The notes beneath the pieces are model-generated. The model was not told the origin of the DNA and did no database searches. It saw nothing but the letters and a program-made list of their open reading frames with translations. The position numbers and the translations under genes are program-made. A stretch of DNA of 64,000 bases from Sulfurimonas hydrogeniphila (GTDB lineage Bacteria > Campylobacterota > Campylobacteria > Campylobacterales > Sulfurimonadaceae). The DNA lies in contig NZ_CP035534.1 of the NCBI RefSeq assembly GCF_009068765.1, positions 1,488,001 through 1,552,000 on the forward strand, given 5' to 3'. Of this stretch, positions 10,675-19,366 are shown in pieces (positions within the stretch are counted from its first letter, which is position 1; every line of letters starts with the position of its first letter).

Positions 10675-12183
10675 TTATTGCAAGCTGTCATCGTTTCTGT
10701 CTTGTTTTAATTTTTTTTTCAAAATAATTTTGCCGTTTTCAACACCGGGTTGATTGTAGGCATCAATATACATCAGTTTTGCACACAGGGAAGTCAACAG
10801 TTCATATTCATACATCAAAGCGGCAATGGCACTTTCACAAACACCGTCTATTGTTATCACATCACACGGGATGTCTTTTTGGCTGTTTATTGATTCTATC
10901 GTTGCATCCGCCTGTTTGTTTATCAATTCGGAAAAAGGAATATTATTAAGATATCGTAACTCTTCAAGCCCTTCCAGTTTTACATCCGGAATTTTCAAAT
11001 CATTGTCAAAATTTTCCACCTTGATGACAGTTACCGTTTTATCTCGTCTGCCTTCGATGATAAGCTGTAAAAACGAGTGCTGATCAATCGGACCGATAAT
11101 ACCGATAGGTGTCAATCCCTGACGTGTATTGTTTATATCAATTTTACCAAGACTTTCTCCCCAAAGCTGAATATACCACTTGTTGAAACCTTCAAGGCGT
11201 GAGGAGTAGGAAAAGACTACATTTATGTTGTAATTGTATTTGTATTCGACTAAAAATCGGGCTTTTTTTAAAAGGCGTTGTTTAATATTTATGCCATTGT
11301 CAGCCGGCACTGAAGTACCGGTTCCGGAGATATTACCTGTGTCATCTTTGTGGAGAGGCACTGAAGTAGCGGTTCCGGAGATATTACCTGCGTTATCGTT
11401 GTGGAGGGGAACTGAAGTAGCAGTTCCGGAGATATTGCCTGTGTCATCGTTGTGGAGGGGAACTGAAGTAGCAGTTCCGGAGATATTGCCTGTGTCATCG
11501 TTGTGGAGAGGCACTGAAGTAGCGGTTGCAGAGGTACCCTGGAACCCGTACTTCAGTGCGGGCTGCTCTTTATGAGTCCCAAAAAACTCATCATGTACTT
11601 TTCTCGCACCGGACAACAATGCATCTATGTCTATACCCACTATCGCCAAAGGTAGTAAACCGACTGCACAAAACACAGAAAAGCGTCCTCCCACATTTTT
11701 CGGAATCTCAAAAATCTTCATGCTGTGTATACGGGCATAATCACTTAATTTGGAATCGTTCTCACTGACAATCACGCTGTTTTCTCTGTTACATGTAACC
11801 AAAGAGTTTATATACTTAAACAATGCAATTGTTTCCAAAGTTGTCCCGGATTTTGAAATCACTATAAAAAGCGTATCTTCCAAATCAATATTTTCAATCT
11901 TGGACTTTATATCAATAGGGTCTGTAGTTTCAAGAAAAAAAAGTTTTTTCCTTAAATCTTTTGAGTGTTTTAAAAATTTATAAACAGCATAGGTACCAAG
12001 GGTACTTCCGCCGATACCGATAACGGCTATATTAGTTTGTTTCACTGTTTTGGCATACTCTTTATAAACAGATGTATCTTGAAGCGGCAGTGTATAATAG
12101 CCGATAGAGTTCTTTTCTTTTACAATTTCAGCAAAAACATCTTCATCTGAGATAGTCGGATTGAAATTATGACTATAGTTCAT
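10675..12183 (-). CDS. pgi: Glucose-6-phosphate isomerase with in-frame repeat insertion
   Basis: Pgi interconverts glucose-6-P and fructose-6-P. Family motifs are present: GIGGSTLGTYAVYKF, FIVISKSGTTLET, and WYIQLWGESLGK with GIIGPIDQHSFLQL. The protein is about 500 aa, roughly 100 longer than the compact epsilon-type enzymes. The excess is one block at about residues 209-297, encoded by a palindromic repeat whose left arm has expanded into 51-bp tandem copies. They are read as 17-residue repeats (SGTATSVPLHNDDTGNI). The ATG at 12183 overlaps the galU stop as ATGA and is chosen over the TTG at 12189. Whether the enzyme is active with this insert is unknown. Confidence 0.92.
   Translation of the reverse strand: MNYSHNFNPTISDEDVFAEIVKEKNSIGYYTLPLQDTSVYKEYAKTVKQTNIAVIGIGGSTLGTYAVYKFLKHSKDLRKKLFFLETTDPIDIKSKIENIDLEDTLFIVISKSGTTLETIALFKYINSLVTCNRENSVIVSENDSKLSDYARIHSMKIFEIPKNVGGRFSVFCAVGLLPLAIVGIDIDALLSGARKVHDEFFGTHKEQPALKYGFQGTSATATSVPLHNDDTGNISGTATSVPLHNDDTGNISGTATSVPLHNDNAGNISGTATSVPLHKDDTGNISGTGTSVPADNGINIKQRLLKKARFLVEYKYNYNINVVFSYSSRLEGFNKWYIQLWGESLGKIDINNTRQGLTPIGIIGPIDQHSFLQLIIEGRRDKTVTVIKVENFDNDLKIPDVKLEGLEELRYLNNIPFSELINKQADATIESINSQKDIPCDVITIDGVCESAIAALMYEYELLTSLCAKLMYIDAYNQPGVENGKIILKKKLKQDRNDDSLQ
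11301..11563. repeat. REP insertion with 51-bp tandem expansion inside pgi
   Basis: The left arm (11301-11325, core GGCACTGAAGTACCGG then TTCC) and right arm (11541-11563, GGAA then CCCGTACTTCAGTGCGGG) match the intergenic REP family. Between them ACTGAAGTA recurs at 11309, 11360, 11411, 11462 and 11513. The period is exactly 51 bp: one arm plus spacer. All copies keep the pgi frame open. Confidence 0.93.
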
Positions 12184-13130
12184 GAACAACTCTTGTTGTA
12201 AAAATAATTTGTAGCTGCAACAAAACCGTCTACACTGCCACAGTCAAAGCGTTTTCCTTGAAATTTATAGGCAATTACTCTGCCTTGTTTCGCCTGTTGC
12301 AGCAGTGCATCGGTTATTTGAATTTCTCCGCCTTTACCCGGTTTTGTTTCACGCAAAATATCGAATATATCCGGAGTAAGGATGTACCTGCCTATAATGG
12401 CCAGATTGGACGGAGCGTCCTGCGGGGATGGTTTTTCTACCATATCTGTAATTTTAAAAGCGTTATCGCCCAGACTAAAGTCTGGGTTCCGTATCTCACC
12501 TTCAATATCCTTGTCGCCTAGACTAATGTCTGGATTCCTTGTCTCACCTGCATCTGATTCATCTTCCCGGAACCCGTACTTCAGTGCGGGCTGCTCTTCT
12601 ATTGCTACTACACCGTATTTGTTAGTATCATCATAAGGTACTTCTTCGACAGCAACGATAGAGCACTTGTATTTTTCGTAAAGTTTTACCATCTGTGCCA
12701 AAACACCCGCACTCTCATTATCACACAAATCATCTGCTAGTATGACGGCAAAAGGTTCTTTTCCGATAAGAGTTTCACCTGTCAGTATGGCATGTCCAAG
12801 CCCTTTCATCTCAACTTGTCGCGTATAGGAAAAGGTGCAGGTTGTTATTACTTTTCTTATCTCTTGCAAATAACTCTCTTTTGCAGTACCTTTAATCTGA
12901 TGCTCGAGTTCATAAGAAACATCAAAGTGATCTTCAATTGCACGTTTCCCACGCCCCGTAACGATTGCCATAGTAGTAAGCCCCGCTTCTATTGCTTCTT
13001 CCACCCCGTATTGAAGAAGCGGTTTCGTAAGGACGGGGAGCATCTCTTTTGGTATCGCTTTTGTAGCCGGCAAAAATCTTGTTCCGTAGCCTGCCGCCGG
13101 AAAAAGACATTTTCTGATTGTTGTTTGCAA
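12180..13130 (-). CDS. galU: UTP-glucose-1-phosphate uridylyltransferase with in-frame repeat insertion
   Basis: GalU makes UDP-glucose for surface glycans. The N-terminus (CLFPAAGYGTRFLPATKA) is the nucleotidyltransferase motif, and VEKPSPQDAPSNLAIIGRY and GEIQITDALL are GalU signatures. The 316-aa product is about 40 residues longer than usual. The extra block, about residues 180-221, comes from REP arms and contains two 16-residue repeats (RNPDISLGD / RNPDFSLGD) and EQPALKYGF, the same peptide as in Pgi. The start is a TTG with AAAGGA upstream. It overlaps pgi by 4 bp. Confidence 0.93.
   Translation of the reverse strand: MQTTIRKCLFPAAGYGTRFLPATKAIPKEMLPVLTKPLLQYGVEEAIEAGLTTMAIVTGRGKRAIEDHFDVSYELEHQIKGTAKESYLQEIRKVITTCTFSYTRQVEMKGLGHAILTGETLIGKEPFAVILADDLCDNESAGVLAQMVKLYEKYKCSIVAVEEVPYDDTNKYGVVAIEEQPALKYGFREDESDAGETRNPDISLGDKDIEGEIRNPDFSLGDNAFKITDMVEKPSPQDAPSNLAIIGRYILTPDIFDILRETKPGKGGEIQITDALLQQAKQGRVIAYKFQGKRFDCGSVDGFVAATNYFYNKSCS
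12468..12591. repeat. REP insertion with 48-bp duplication inside galU
   Basis: Two left arms at 12468-12490 (hairpin CCCAGACTAAAGTCTGGG) and 12516-12538 (a degenerate copy) are spaced exactly 48 bp apart. They are followed by a right arm at 12569-12591 (GGAA, CCCGTACTTCAGTGCGGG). The galU frame stays open throughout. Confidence 0.9.
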
Positions 13131-13191
13131 GAGAATCCTTTGTTTTAATGAAATGATTATAGTAAACCTTTGATTATATTTACTTAAATTC

Positions 13192-13347
13192 AGCCCGTAC
13201 TGAAGTACGGGTTCCGAAAAAGCTGCACATCTCCAGGAATCAGTACTTTAATGCCGACTGTTGTTGCTTACTGTCACTCTCAGCCCACCCTAAAGGATGG
13301 GTTCCTAAATACTGAATACTTCCCGGAATCGGTACTTTAGTGCCGAC
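13192..13347. repeat. Two tandem REP doublets between galU and pglB
   Basis: Unit one (13192-13258) and unit two (13282-13347) each have a left arm ending in TTCC, a spacer of about 20 nt, and a right arm of GGAATC-GGTACTTTA type ending GCCGAC. Unit two has the variant left hairpin CCCACCCTAAAGGATGGG. The linker GTCACTCTC between the units recurs at other loci. Together with flanking bases they fill the 230-bp gap; no gene is seen. Confidence 0.92.
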
Positions 13348-13360
13348 TGTTCTTTAATTC

Positions 13361-15529
13361 TTATATTTTCAATTTATATACTTTAGCCTGTGGTGTTAAT
13401 ATCACAGGTTCAAAAAGTTTTTTATCATAATTTTCCAGCACCATCAGTTGTATATAGAGCGAATTATATGTCTGTTCATCCACTATTAAAAAAGTATTAT
13501 AGTTTTTCATAAAAATAATATTTAAATTTGAGGAAAGGTTGATAACCTGTACCTGTTTGTGTAGTTTCATATTTTTGTCATAGTAAGTTTGCACAAAACG
13601 TCTTATCGGCAATGTTTTATTTCCAAGAGTAAGCTGCAGAATTCTTTTGTCTAAAAATACATTTTGTGCCAATTGAATTTTGTTGCCAATATCTTTAAAA
13701 TTCCTGCTTACAAAGAAAAATGGCTGCCTGCCTTTGTCTCCGTTCATTAAATTCAAATTTGAGAAAAGTGTGACAGTCGGATAAATGTTTATCATTCTGA
13801 AAGGCAGATAAACGTAGATATCTCTTGTTTTTTTCGGCAGTTTAATATCAGACTGCAAACTCTTTAAAAATTCGTTTGTATCTTTGTATCCGTAATCTTT
13901 TGTCATCTGTTCGATATTTGAAAAAACTGTAATATTTTTGTCTTCTATCTCTTTCTTGTTTTTATCTCCAAAATCGTATGTTTTTTCCGTATACTCTACA
14001 TCAAGCCGTGCCATTTTTGCAGCCTCTTCCTGTGTGTGTGTCAGCATAAAACTCACAGGAAAATTCACGCTTCCACTGTGTTTTCCGCCATCGGCCAAAG
14101 TTTTGACATCTGCATAGTATCGAATTGGATAGCCATAGTCCCACCATGCTACAACATAATCTTCACGACTTGCTCTTTTTCCCAGGGTAGTTAAAACTTT
14201 CACTTCATTCGCATTAAAAACAGTAGGTACTTTATACGCCTCTATATGTTTATAGTTTGGATACAGTGCCAGCAGAGTAAAAGCACTCATGCTTAAAACT
14301 TTCAACTTCTGCGTAGGCATTTTTGAAGCAATCTGCGTAATTAAAAAGGCAATGCCGAAAGCTAAAATCGGTACGGCATAGATTGTAAAACGAAGTCCAC
14401 CGACATAGGCTAAAAATCCAAGCCCGACAAGAGGCAGTGAAAAGAGCATAATACGGTGTTTGTACAGTAAATAGATATAGCCAAACAAGGCAATCACAAA
14501 AGTAACAGTATTTCCACTGATACGATTAGCAAAAGTCTCAAAAGGAATATGCCCTGCTTCTCGTACCGTTTGTATTACCGTGAAAAAATGAAGTCCCAGT
14601 CCTTTGGTTCCCGCACTGACACTCTCTCTAAAAATATAGCCTTTTAACTGCGACCAAATCGGATCAAATCCACCGGTTGCAAAAAATGCAATAATTGAAG
14701 TCCCTAAGATATAGTAAATATACTTATCATATTTTTCCTGCTTAAATGTATAAAAAGCGGCTAAAACAAAACCCAGACGAACCAATCCGTCTGTATTCAT
14801 CATAGCAAACATCATAATGGCAAGCAGTTTATAATTAAATACATTTTTTCGATCAAACACCAAAGTATAAAAAAGAATCAATCCGAAAAATGAAAACTCC
14901 AAAGAGTAAGATTGAGGGTACCACCATCTGTAAACCAGAATATCCAAAGCAGTAAAGAGCAGATATATGTCTTTATTGGTTTTAATCGCCCAAATAACAG
15001 ACCAGAGCAAAAACATAGGAAGCACAATGTTGAGCATATCGGTATCATAATACCCTGCCATTGTACGGTTATAATAACTCCATGCAACAGATGCAAATAT
15101 TGCGGCAATAAACCCCATCTCAAGATTTTTCAGCGCTTTGGCTATCAAAATGATGGGAATAACGACAAGAGAACTCAAAAATACCGGTAAATAAAAAATA
15201 ACACTCTCAAAGGAAAAAGGCAGGATTTTTGCAAAGAATGCTGTAAGTTGGGAAGCAGCACTTGAAACAGGTGAGAGGTCATGCAACTGATGAAATTTAT
15301 CAAAATACTCTTTTGCATCCGGATTTGTTCCGGTTCCGGAAAGTAAATCACGAGCACCTTCCGCCCAAACATAACCATCATTGGTATTAATCATAAACTG
15401 CCCGTTAAAATAAAACGGTGCATATCCGTTAAAATGATATACCCAAACAAGGCGCATACCAATAGAAAAAGCAAAAGCTATAAAAATATAAAGAAGTGTT
15501 AATTTTGTTTCGTGGGAAGTATCTGTCAA
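13361..15529 (-). CDS. pglB: PglB/STT3-type oligosaccharyltransferase
   Basis: This integral membrane enzyme transfers a lipid-linked oligosaccharide to Asn in D/E-X-N-X-S/T sequons in the periplasm. The 722-aa length matches epsilon PglB. The N-terminal half is multi-spanning, with an acidic loop motif (INTNDGYVWAEGARDLL) and DTD in the second loop (YYDTDMLN). The catalytic WWDYGYP motif is near residue 460 at the start of the periplasmic domain. The start is a TTG. tRNA-Asn and pglF lie directly upstream, and galU lies downstream beyond a REP pair. Confidence 0.95.
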   Translation of the reverse strand: MTDTSHETKLTLLYIFIAFAFSIGMRLVWVYHFNGYAPFYFNGQFMINTNDGYVWAEGARDLLSGTGTNPDAKEYFDKFHQLHDLSPVSSAASQLTAFFAKILPFSFESVIFYLPVFLSSLVVIPIILIAKALKNLEMGFIAAIFASVAWSYYNRTMAGYYDTDMLNIVLPMFLLWSVIWAIKTNKDIYLLFTALDILVYRWWYPQSYSLEFSFFGLILFYTLVFDRKNVFNYKLLAIMMFAMMNTDGLVRLGFVLAAFYTFKQEKYDKYIYYILGTSIIAFFATGGFDPIWSQLKGYIFRESVSAGTKGLGLHFFTVIQTVREAGHIPFETFANRISGNTVTFVIALFGYIYLLYKHRIMLFSLPLVGLGFLAYVGGLRFTIYAVPILAFGIAFLITQIASKMPTQKLKVLSMSAFTLLALYPNYKHIEAYKVPTVFNANEVKVLTTLGKRASREDYVVAWWDYGYPIRYYADVKTLADGGKHSGSVNFPVSFMLTHTQEEAAKMARLDVEYTEKTYDFGDKNKKEIEDKNITVFSNIEQMTKDYGYKDTNEFLKSLQSDIKLPKKTRDIYVYLPFRMINIYPTVTLFSNLNLMNGDKGRQPFFFVSRNFKDIGNKIQLAQNVFLDKRILQLTLGNKTLPIRRFVQTYYDKNMKLHKQVQVINLSSNLNIIFMKNYNTFLIVDEQTYNSLYIQLMVLENYDKKLFEPVILTPQAKVYKLKI

Positions 15530-15574
15530 GTTTTAGTCCTCTAAAAAGTTGAGGAATTATAACATAAAAAGAAG

Positions 15575-15649
15575 TGGCTCCGGATACTGGATTCGAACCA
15601 GTGACCAAGTGATTAACAGTCACCTACTCTACCGCTGAGCTAATCCGGA
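15575..15649 (-). tRNA. tRNA-Asn (anticodon GTT)
   Basis: The minus strand reads TCCGGATTAGCTCAGCGG..., with anticodon loop CTGTTAA, T-arm GGTTCGAATCC and an encoded CCA end. The acceptor stem TCCGGAT/ATCCGGA is perfect. It sits between pglB and pglF. Confidence 0.97.
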
Positions 15650-15704
15650 ATGTATGGCAGAATTCTATCCAAACAATTTTAAAATAACCTAAAATTTTGA
15701 TAAT

Positions 15705-17435
15705 TTAGGAATTTGTTTGATGATTAAACTCCGGCACTATCTCTTTGAGTTTTTTCAGCGTATCATTACATGTAAGCAGTGCTTCTATATCTTCATTCAA
15801 TCTTTTCAAATCATACGGTGTAGGTTTTGCCACGGTTATGGATTCATATTCTGTTTTTGTGTCACTCTCGTCTATCAAAAGCTCTTCATAGAGTTTTTCA
15901 CCCGGTCGTAAACCTGTATATGTAATGTCAATGTTTTGACTTCCGCTCAGGTCAATCATTTTTTTTGCCAAATCAACTATCCTTATCGGTTCACCCATAT
16001 CAAGTATGAAAATCTCACCGCCGCTTCCTATAGCACCTGCCTGCAAAACCAGTTCACAGGCTTCGGGTATCAACATAAAATATCGTGTGATATCAGGATG
16101 TGTTACGGTAACAGGTCCGCCTGCTTCTATCTGTTTTTTAAATTTTGGAATAACACTTCCGCTAGAGCCTAAAACATTACCAAACCTCACAGCGACTATG
16201 TCTGTTCCCTGTCCATTTGAATTTTGGGCATACAGTTCGCAAATACGCTTAGTCGTTCCCATAACATTTGTAGGACGCACTGCCTTATCGGTAGATATCA
16301 TCACAAACTTTTGCACGCCATGCTTTATAGACGTATCTATAACATTTTTAGTGCCTATGACATTATTAACGATGCCTTCATATATGTTTGATTCAACAAG
16401 CGGTACATGTTTGTATGCTGCGGCATGTATAACTATCTGAGGTTTATACTTTTGAAATGTTTCATCTAAAAGTTTCGAATTTACTACACTTTGCATAACA
16501 GGAACAGCATCAACATTCTTAATCTCTTCCAAAATAGCATACAAATTGTATTCGCTGTGGTCTAAAAGTATAAGTTTTTTCGCTCCGTATTTTTCACATT
16601 GACGACATATTTCACTCCCGATACTCCCACCGGCACCCGTAACCAAAACAGTTTTGTCTTTTATGAATGCTTTTATCTTTTTTTTGTCCAAATCTTTTGG
16701 ATGGCGTGCAAGCAAATCTTCTACAGAGAGATCTTTTAACTGTGTCGAAAGATTTTTTCCCGTTAAAATTTCATCAATAGAAGGAAGAATCTGAATAACT
16801 TCAAAGTAATTTGAGAGATTGTCATATATCGTTCTGATACGCTCTTTTGGAACAGACGGCATGGCAATAACAAGCAAATCATACTTTTTATCTTTCATAA
16901 CTGTTTTGAGCTGTTGCTCAGAAAGTATATTTACAGAATCTACAGAACGGTTTTGCAAAGCCTTGTCATCATCCACAAAATATTCTATTTTATACTTAGA
17001 ATCATGAAACTCGGATGCCAGTTTTATTCCAGCCTTCCCTGCACCATAAATTACCACTGATTTTGTCTTCTTTACTTTTGATTTGTTGGTAAAATAATAG
17101 TATGCATACATCAAAAAATTAATGCTAAAAAGATATAAAAAAAGTTCTGATGCCAAAAAAGAAAAACGTACTTTTCCATAAAATACAGGCAAATAAACAA
17201 AAAAAGCAGCAATATAGACAACACTTTTTATAAGAAAAGTTTTTTGCGAAGCTTTCGACCAAGAGAGAGAGTAGTCTCGCAGTATAAAGCGTGATGCAAG
17301 CATACGAATGACGATGACGCTTGCCACAACCTCAAACTCAAACGGCATATGATAGATAAAAAATGTCCACCAAAACGTAATAAAAGAGAGTACTATAATT
17401 ACTAAAAAGTTTAATATTTTTTTATCTATTCGCAC
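15705..17435 (-). CDS. pglF: UDP-N-acetylglucosamine 4,6-dehydratase, membrane PglF type
   Basis: This enzyme starts the bacillosamine branch by converting UDP-GlcNAc to its 4-keto-6-deoxy form. The 576-aa protein has four N-terminal membrane segments (about residues 1-115), a CoA-binding-like Rossmann domain, and a second NAD domain with GAGGSIGSEICRQ near residue 265. STDKAVRPTNVMGTTKR is the catalytic-loop motif of the family. The start is a GTG. With pglB and the phosphoglycosyl transferase it suggests a protein N-glycosylation locus. No PglE or PglD is in the window. Confidence 0.93.
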   Translation of the reverse strand: MRIDKKILNFLVIIVLSFITFWWTFFIYHMPFEFEVVASVIVIRMLASRFILRDYSLSWSKASQKTFLIKSVVYIAAFFVYLPVFYGKVRFSFLASELFLYLFSINFLMYAYYYFTNKSKVKKTKSVVIYGAGKAGIKLASEFHDSKYKIEYFVDDDKALQNRSVDSVNILSEQQLKTVMKDKKYDLLVIAMPSVPKERIRTIYDNLSNYFEVIQILPSIDEILTGKNLSTQLKDLSVEDLLARHPKDLDKKKIKAFIKDKTVLVTGAGGSIGSEICRQCEKYGAKKLILLDHSEYNLYAILEEIKNVDAVPVMQSVVNSKLLDETFQKYKPQIVIHAAAYKHVPLVESNIYEGIVNNVIGTKNVIDTSIKHGVQKFVMISTDKAVRPTNVMGTTKRICELYAQNSNGQGTDIVAVRFGNVLGSSGSVIPKFKKQIEAGGPVTVTHPDITRYFMLIPEACELVLQAGAIGSGGEIFILDMGEPIRIVDLAKKMIDLSGSQNIDITYTGLRPGEKLYEELLIDESDTKTEYESITVAKPTPYDLKRLNEDIEALLTCNDTLKKLKEIVPEFNHQTNS

Positions 17436-17550
17436 TATTTATGATTCTCTGGATCTTTAAGTTTTAATACGCTCATACTATACTTTCCTCTCTTATTATA
17501 AACATCATTATAACACATTTGTAAACTCACAGTTTTCACTCCATATGTGC

Positions 17551-17684
17551 AGCGCACCATAAAGAGTGGGTTCCAAAAAACTGTACACATTCACAGAAAT
17601 CGGTACTTTCCTGGCATTCTCGCCCGCACTGAAGTACGGATTCCAAATGCAACAATTTCTCGGAATCGGTACTTCAGTGCCGAC
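17551..17684. repeat. REP doublets downstream of the WecA-like gene
   Basis: A worn unit (17551-17614) is followed by a good unit (17622-17684: GCCCGCACTGAAGTACGG ... GGAATC-GGTACTTCAGTGCC-GAC). The right arm enters the preceding gene on the minus strand and supplies its last codons and the TGA stop. Confidence 0.88.
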
Positions 17685-18560
17685 TGATAAAATACGCCAA
17701 GACAAATAAAACCATATTCGCCCCCATAGCCATAAACACAACTCTGTCATGGGAAAATCCGGCCTGCGTCAGCCTTTGGTATAGATGCTTTTTATGTGCC
17801 ACCAAAAGCCTTTCTCCATTGAGGTACCGCTTGACTAAAGTATACGTCGCATCAAACCAAAACACGCCAAATAAGATAATCCATATCCATAAATTTACAG
17901 CATCTTGATTTGCATAATATATAGCAAAAATCGCTACAGTATACCCAAGCAAAGTACTCCCGACATCTCCCATAAATATCTTCGCTCTATGCCAGTTCCA
18001 GACCAAAAATCCTAACACAGACACAATCAAAACTAAAAAATGCACCCCGCCAAAAAGTAAAAAACCGGCAATTCCAAGAAAAACAGCTTCACTTCCGGCA
18101 TAGCCGTCAATTCCGTCTAAAAAATTGTAAAGATTGATAAACCAGATAATCGCCACAAAAGCAATGATATTAGCAACCAGTTGATTTTCAATGCTAAAAA
18201 GCCAAAAGTCCAAGCTACCTAAACCACCCAGAGCCATTAACCCACCAACAGCGACACTGCTCTGTGTGACAAGCCTTACTTTAGGAGAAAGTTCATACAA
18301 GTCATCCAAGTAACTTACAACAGCAAGCACAACCCCCGCCATTAAAGCATAATACAAAGATGAAACAATCTCTCCCCTGAAAAAAAGATAACTCAACCCC
18401 ACAAACCAAGTAACAGCTATAGCAATCCCCCACCATGAGGCGTAGGCACCGTGTGAGAACTCCGTTCATTTACCTCGGCAACCAAGGATTTTTCAATGGC
18501 ATAATTTTTGATAAAATAAGTGAGCATAAATGACAATAAAAATAAAAATATATAGATCAC
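17674..18560 (-). CDS. WecA/MraY-family polyprenyl-phosphate phosphoglycosyl transferase (frameshifted)
   Basis: This multi-spanning enzyme joins a sugar-1-phosphate to undecaprenyl phosphate, the first glycan-building step. Motifs include SYLDDLYEL, NFLDGIDGYAG and KIFMGDVGSTLLGY, and the C-terminus has VAHKKHLYQRL. The N-terminal frame begins at a GTG (18560) with AAGGA upstream, and includes NERSSHTVPTPHGGG. It leaves frame at a C5 run (18427-18431 on the plus strand); one added base restores GGGIAIAVTWFVGL. A REP arm encodes the last residues (ISRH). The start overlaps the ligase stop as GTGA. WbpL-like identity is inferred from the adjacent WbpV-like epimerase. Confidence 0.82.
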
Positions 18561-19366
18561 AGATCGCTTCCTTTATATCTGACTCTCAAAAACACAGGAA
18601 ATCTTGGCTTTTTGTATTTTGTAAATTCTTGGTACTTAAATGTTACAATATCACCGACTTTAGGAGGATCCATTCTCTCTTTATTTGTAAATCCACTGCC
18701 TATTTTAAAGGTTGCATTGTTATCTAAACGACAGGTTAACGATCCCATCATATTTGCAAATTTTCCTTTGCCATGGTTGAGAGAGACAACCCTGCATTCG
18801 GCATCTTTAAATGATTTTACTTTTAAGGCTTTTGATGTTCTTTTGTCTATATATGCCACATTTGGGTCTCGCACCACAACACCCTCACCGCCTTTTGATT
18901 CTACTACGGATAAAAATCTAAAAAGTTCATCTTTTGAATTCACCTCTCTTTGAACTATTACATGTAAGATATCACTTTCATATGGTTTTACTTTTTCTAA
19001 ACGCTTCAAAAGACCTTCTTTTGCATGAGGTACTTCAAAAATGTTATATGTAATTTCTTTCCATTTTTCAGATGGTACTTTATCTCGCACTATAGAAGAT
19101 ATATTTTCAAAATCATCCCTTTTGCTCCACAACTCCCCATCTAATTCAAAAGGAGGAAAATCTTTTATAAAAAACTTTGGAGCATAAATATGCTTTCCTC
19201 CACGACTTATAAGTTGTTTCCCATCCCAGTAAGCACGGATCCCATCAAGCTTTTCACTCATTACCCAATTTGTAATATTTTGATCTTTATAGACTTGCAA
19301 AAGTAAAAGTTGTGGTTTTTGCGCAAACAGTACAAATGGCAGGAGTAATATTAGGTACAGTTTCAT
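18557..19366 (-). CDS. ligE: Periplasmic ATP-dependent DNA ligase (LigE type)
   Basis: This 269-aa minimal DNA ligase has a signal peptide (residues 1-16, MKLYLILLLPFVLFAQ). The adenylated lysine is K39 in SEKLDGIR. ELDGELW, EGVVVRDP and KALKVKSFKDAE match motifs III-V, and a small OB domain follows. Signal-bearing LigE proteins are known in naturally competent Gram-negative bacteria. Repair of incoming or extracellular DNA is plausible but inferred. It is tightly coupled (4-bp overlaps) to a glycan epimerase upstream and the WecA-like gene downstream, an odd place for it. Confidence 0.87.
   Translation of the reverse strand: MKLYLILLLPFVLFAQKPQLLLLQVYKDQNITNWVMSEKLDGIRAYWDGKQLISRGGKHIYAPKFFIKDFPPFELDGELWSKRDDFENISSIVRDKVPSEKWKEITYNIFEVPHAKEGLLKRLEKVKPYESDILHVIVQREVNSKDELFRFLSVVESKGGEGVVVRDPNVAYIDKRTSKALKVKSFKDAECRVVSLNHGKGKFANMMGSLTCRLDNNATFKIGSGFTNKERMDPPKVGDIVTFKYQEFTKYKKPRFPVFLRVRYKGSDL

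Noticed and set aside
11301-11563. Regularly spaced repeats that could suggest a CRISPR array
   Set aside because: The period is constant, but the inter-repeat segments are also near-identical, the array is coding within pgi, and no cas genes are present. It is a tandem coding repeat.
11234-11575. Plus-strand ORF with repeated SLWRGTEVAVPEILP segments
   Set aside because: It is the antisense of the pgi tandem repeat, with no ribosome site or homology outside the repeat.
13192-13347. Rho-independent terminators in the REP-filled gaps
   Set aside because: The stems could terminate, but no consistent U-tract follows them in the gene direction and they also occur inside open frames, so they are annotated as repeats only.
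18427-18431. Phase-variable G tract in the WecA-like gene
   Set aside because: The run is only five bases. Campylobacterota contingency tracts are usually eight or more, and other genes here show similar one-base losses, so an error or simple mutation is more likely.
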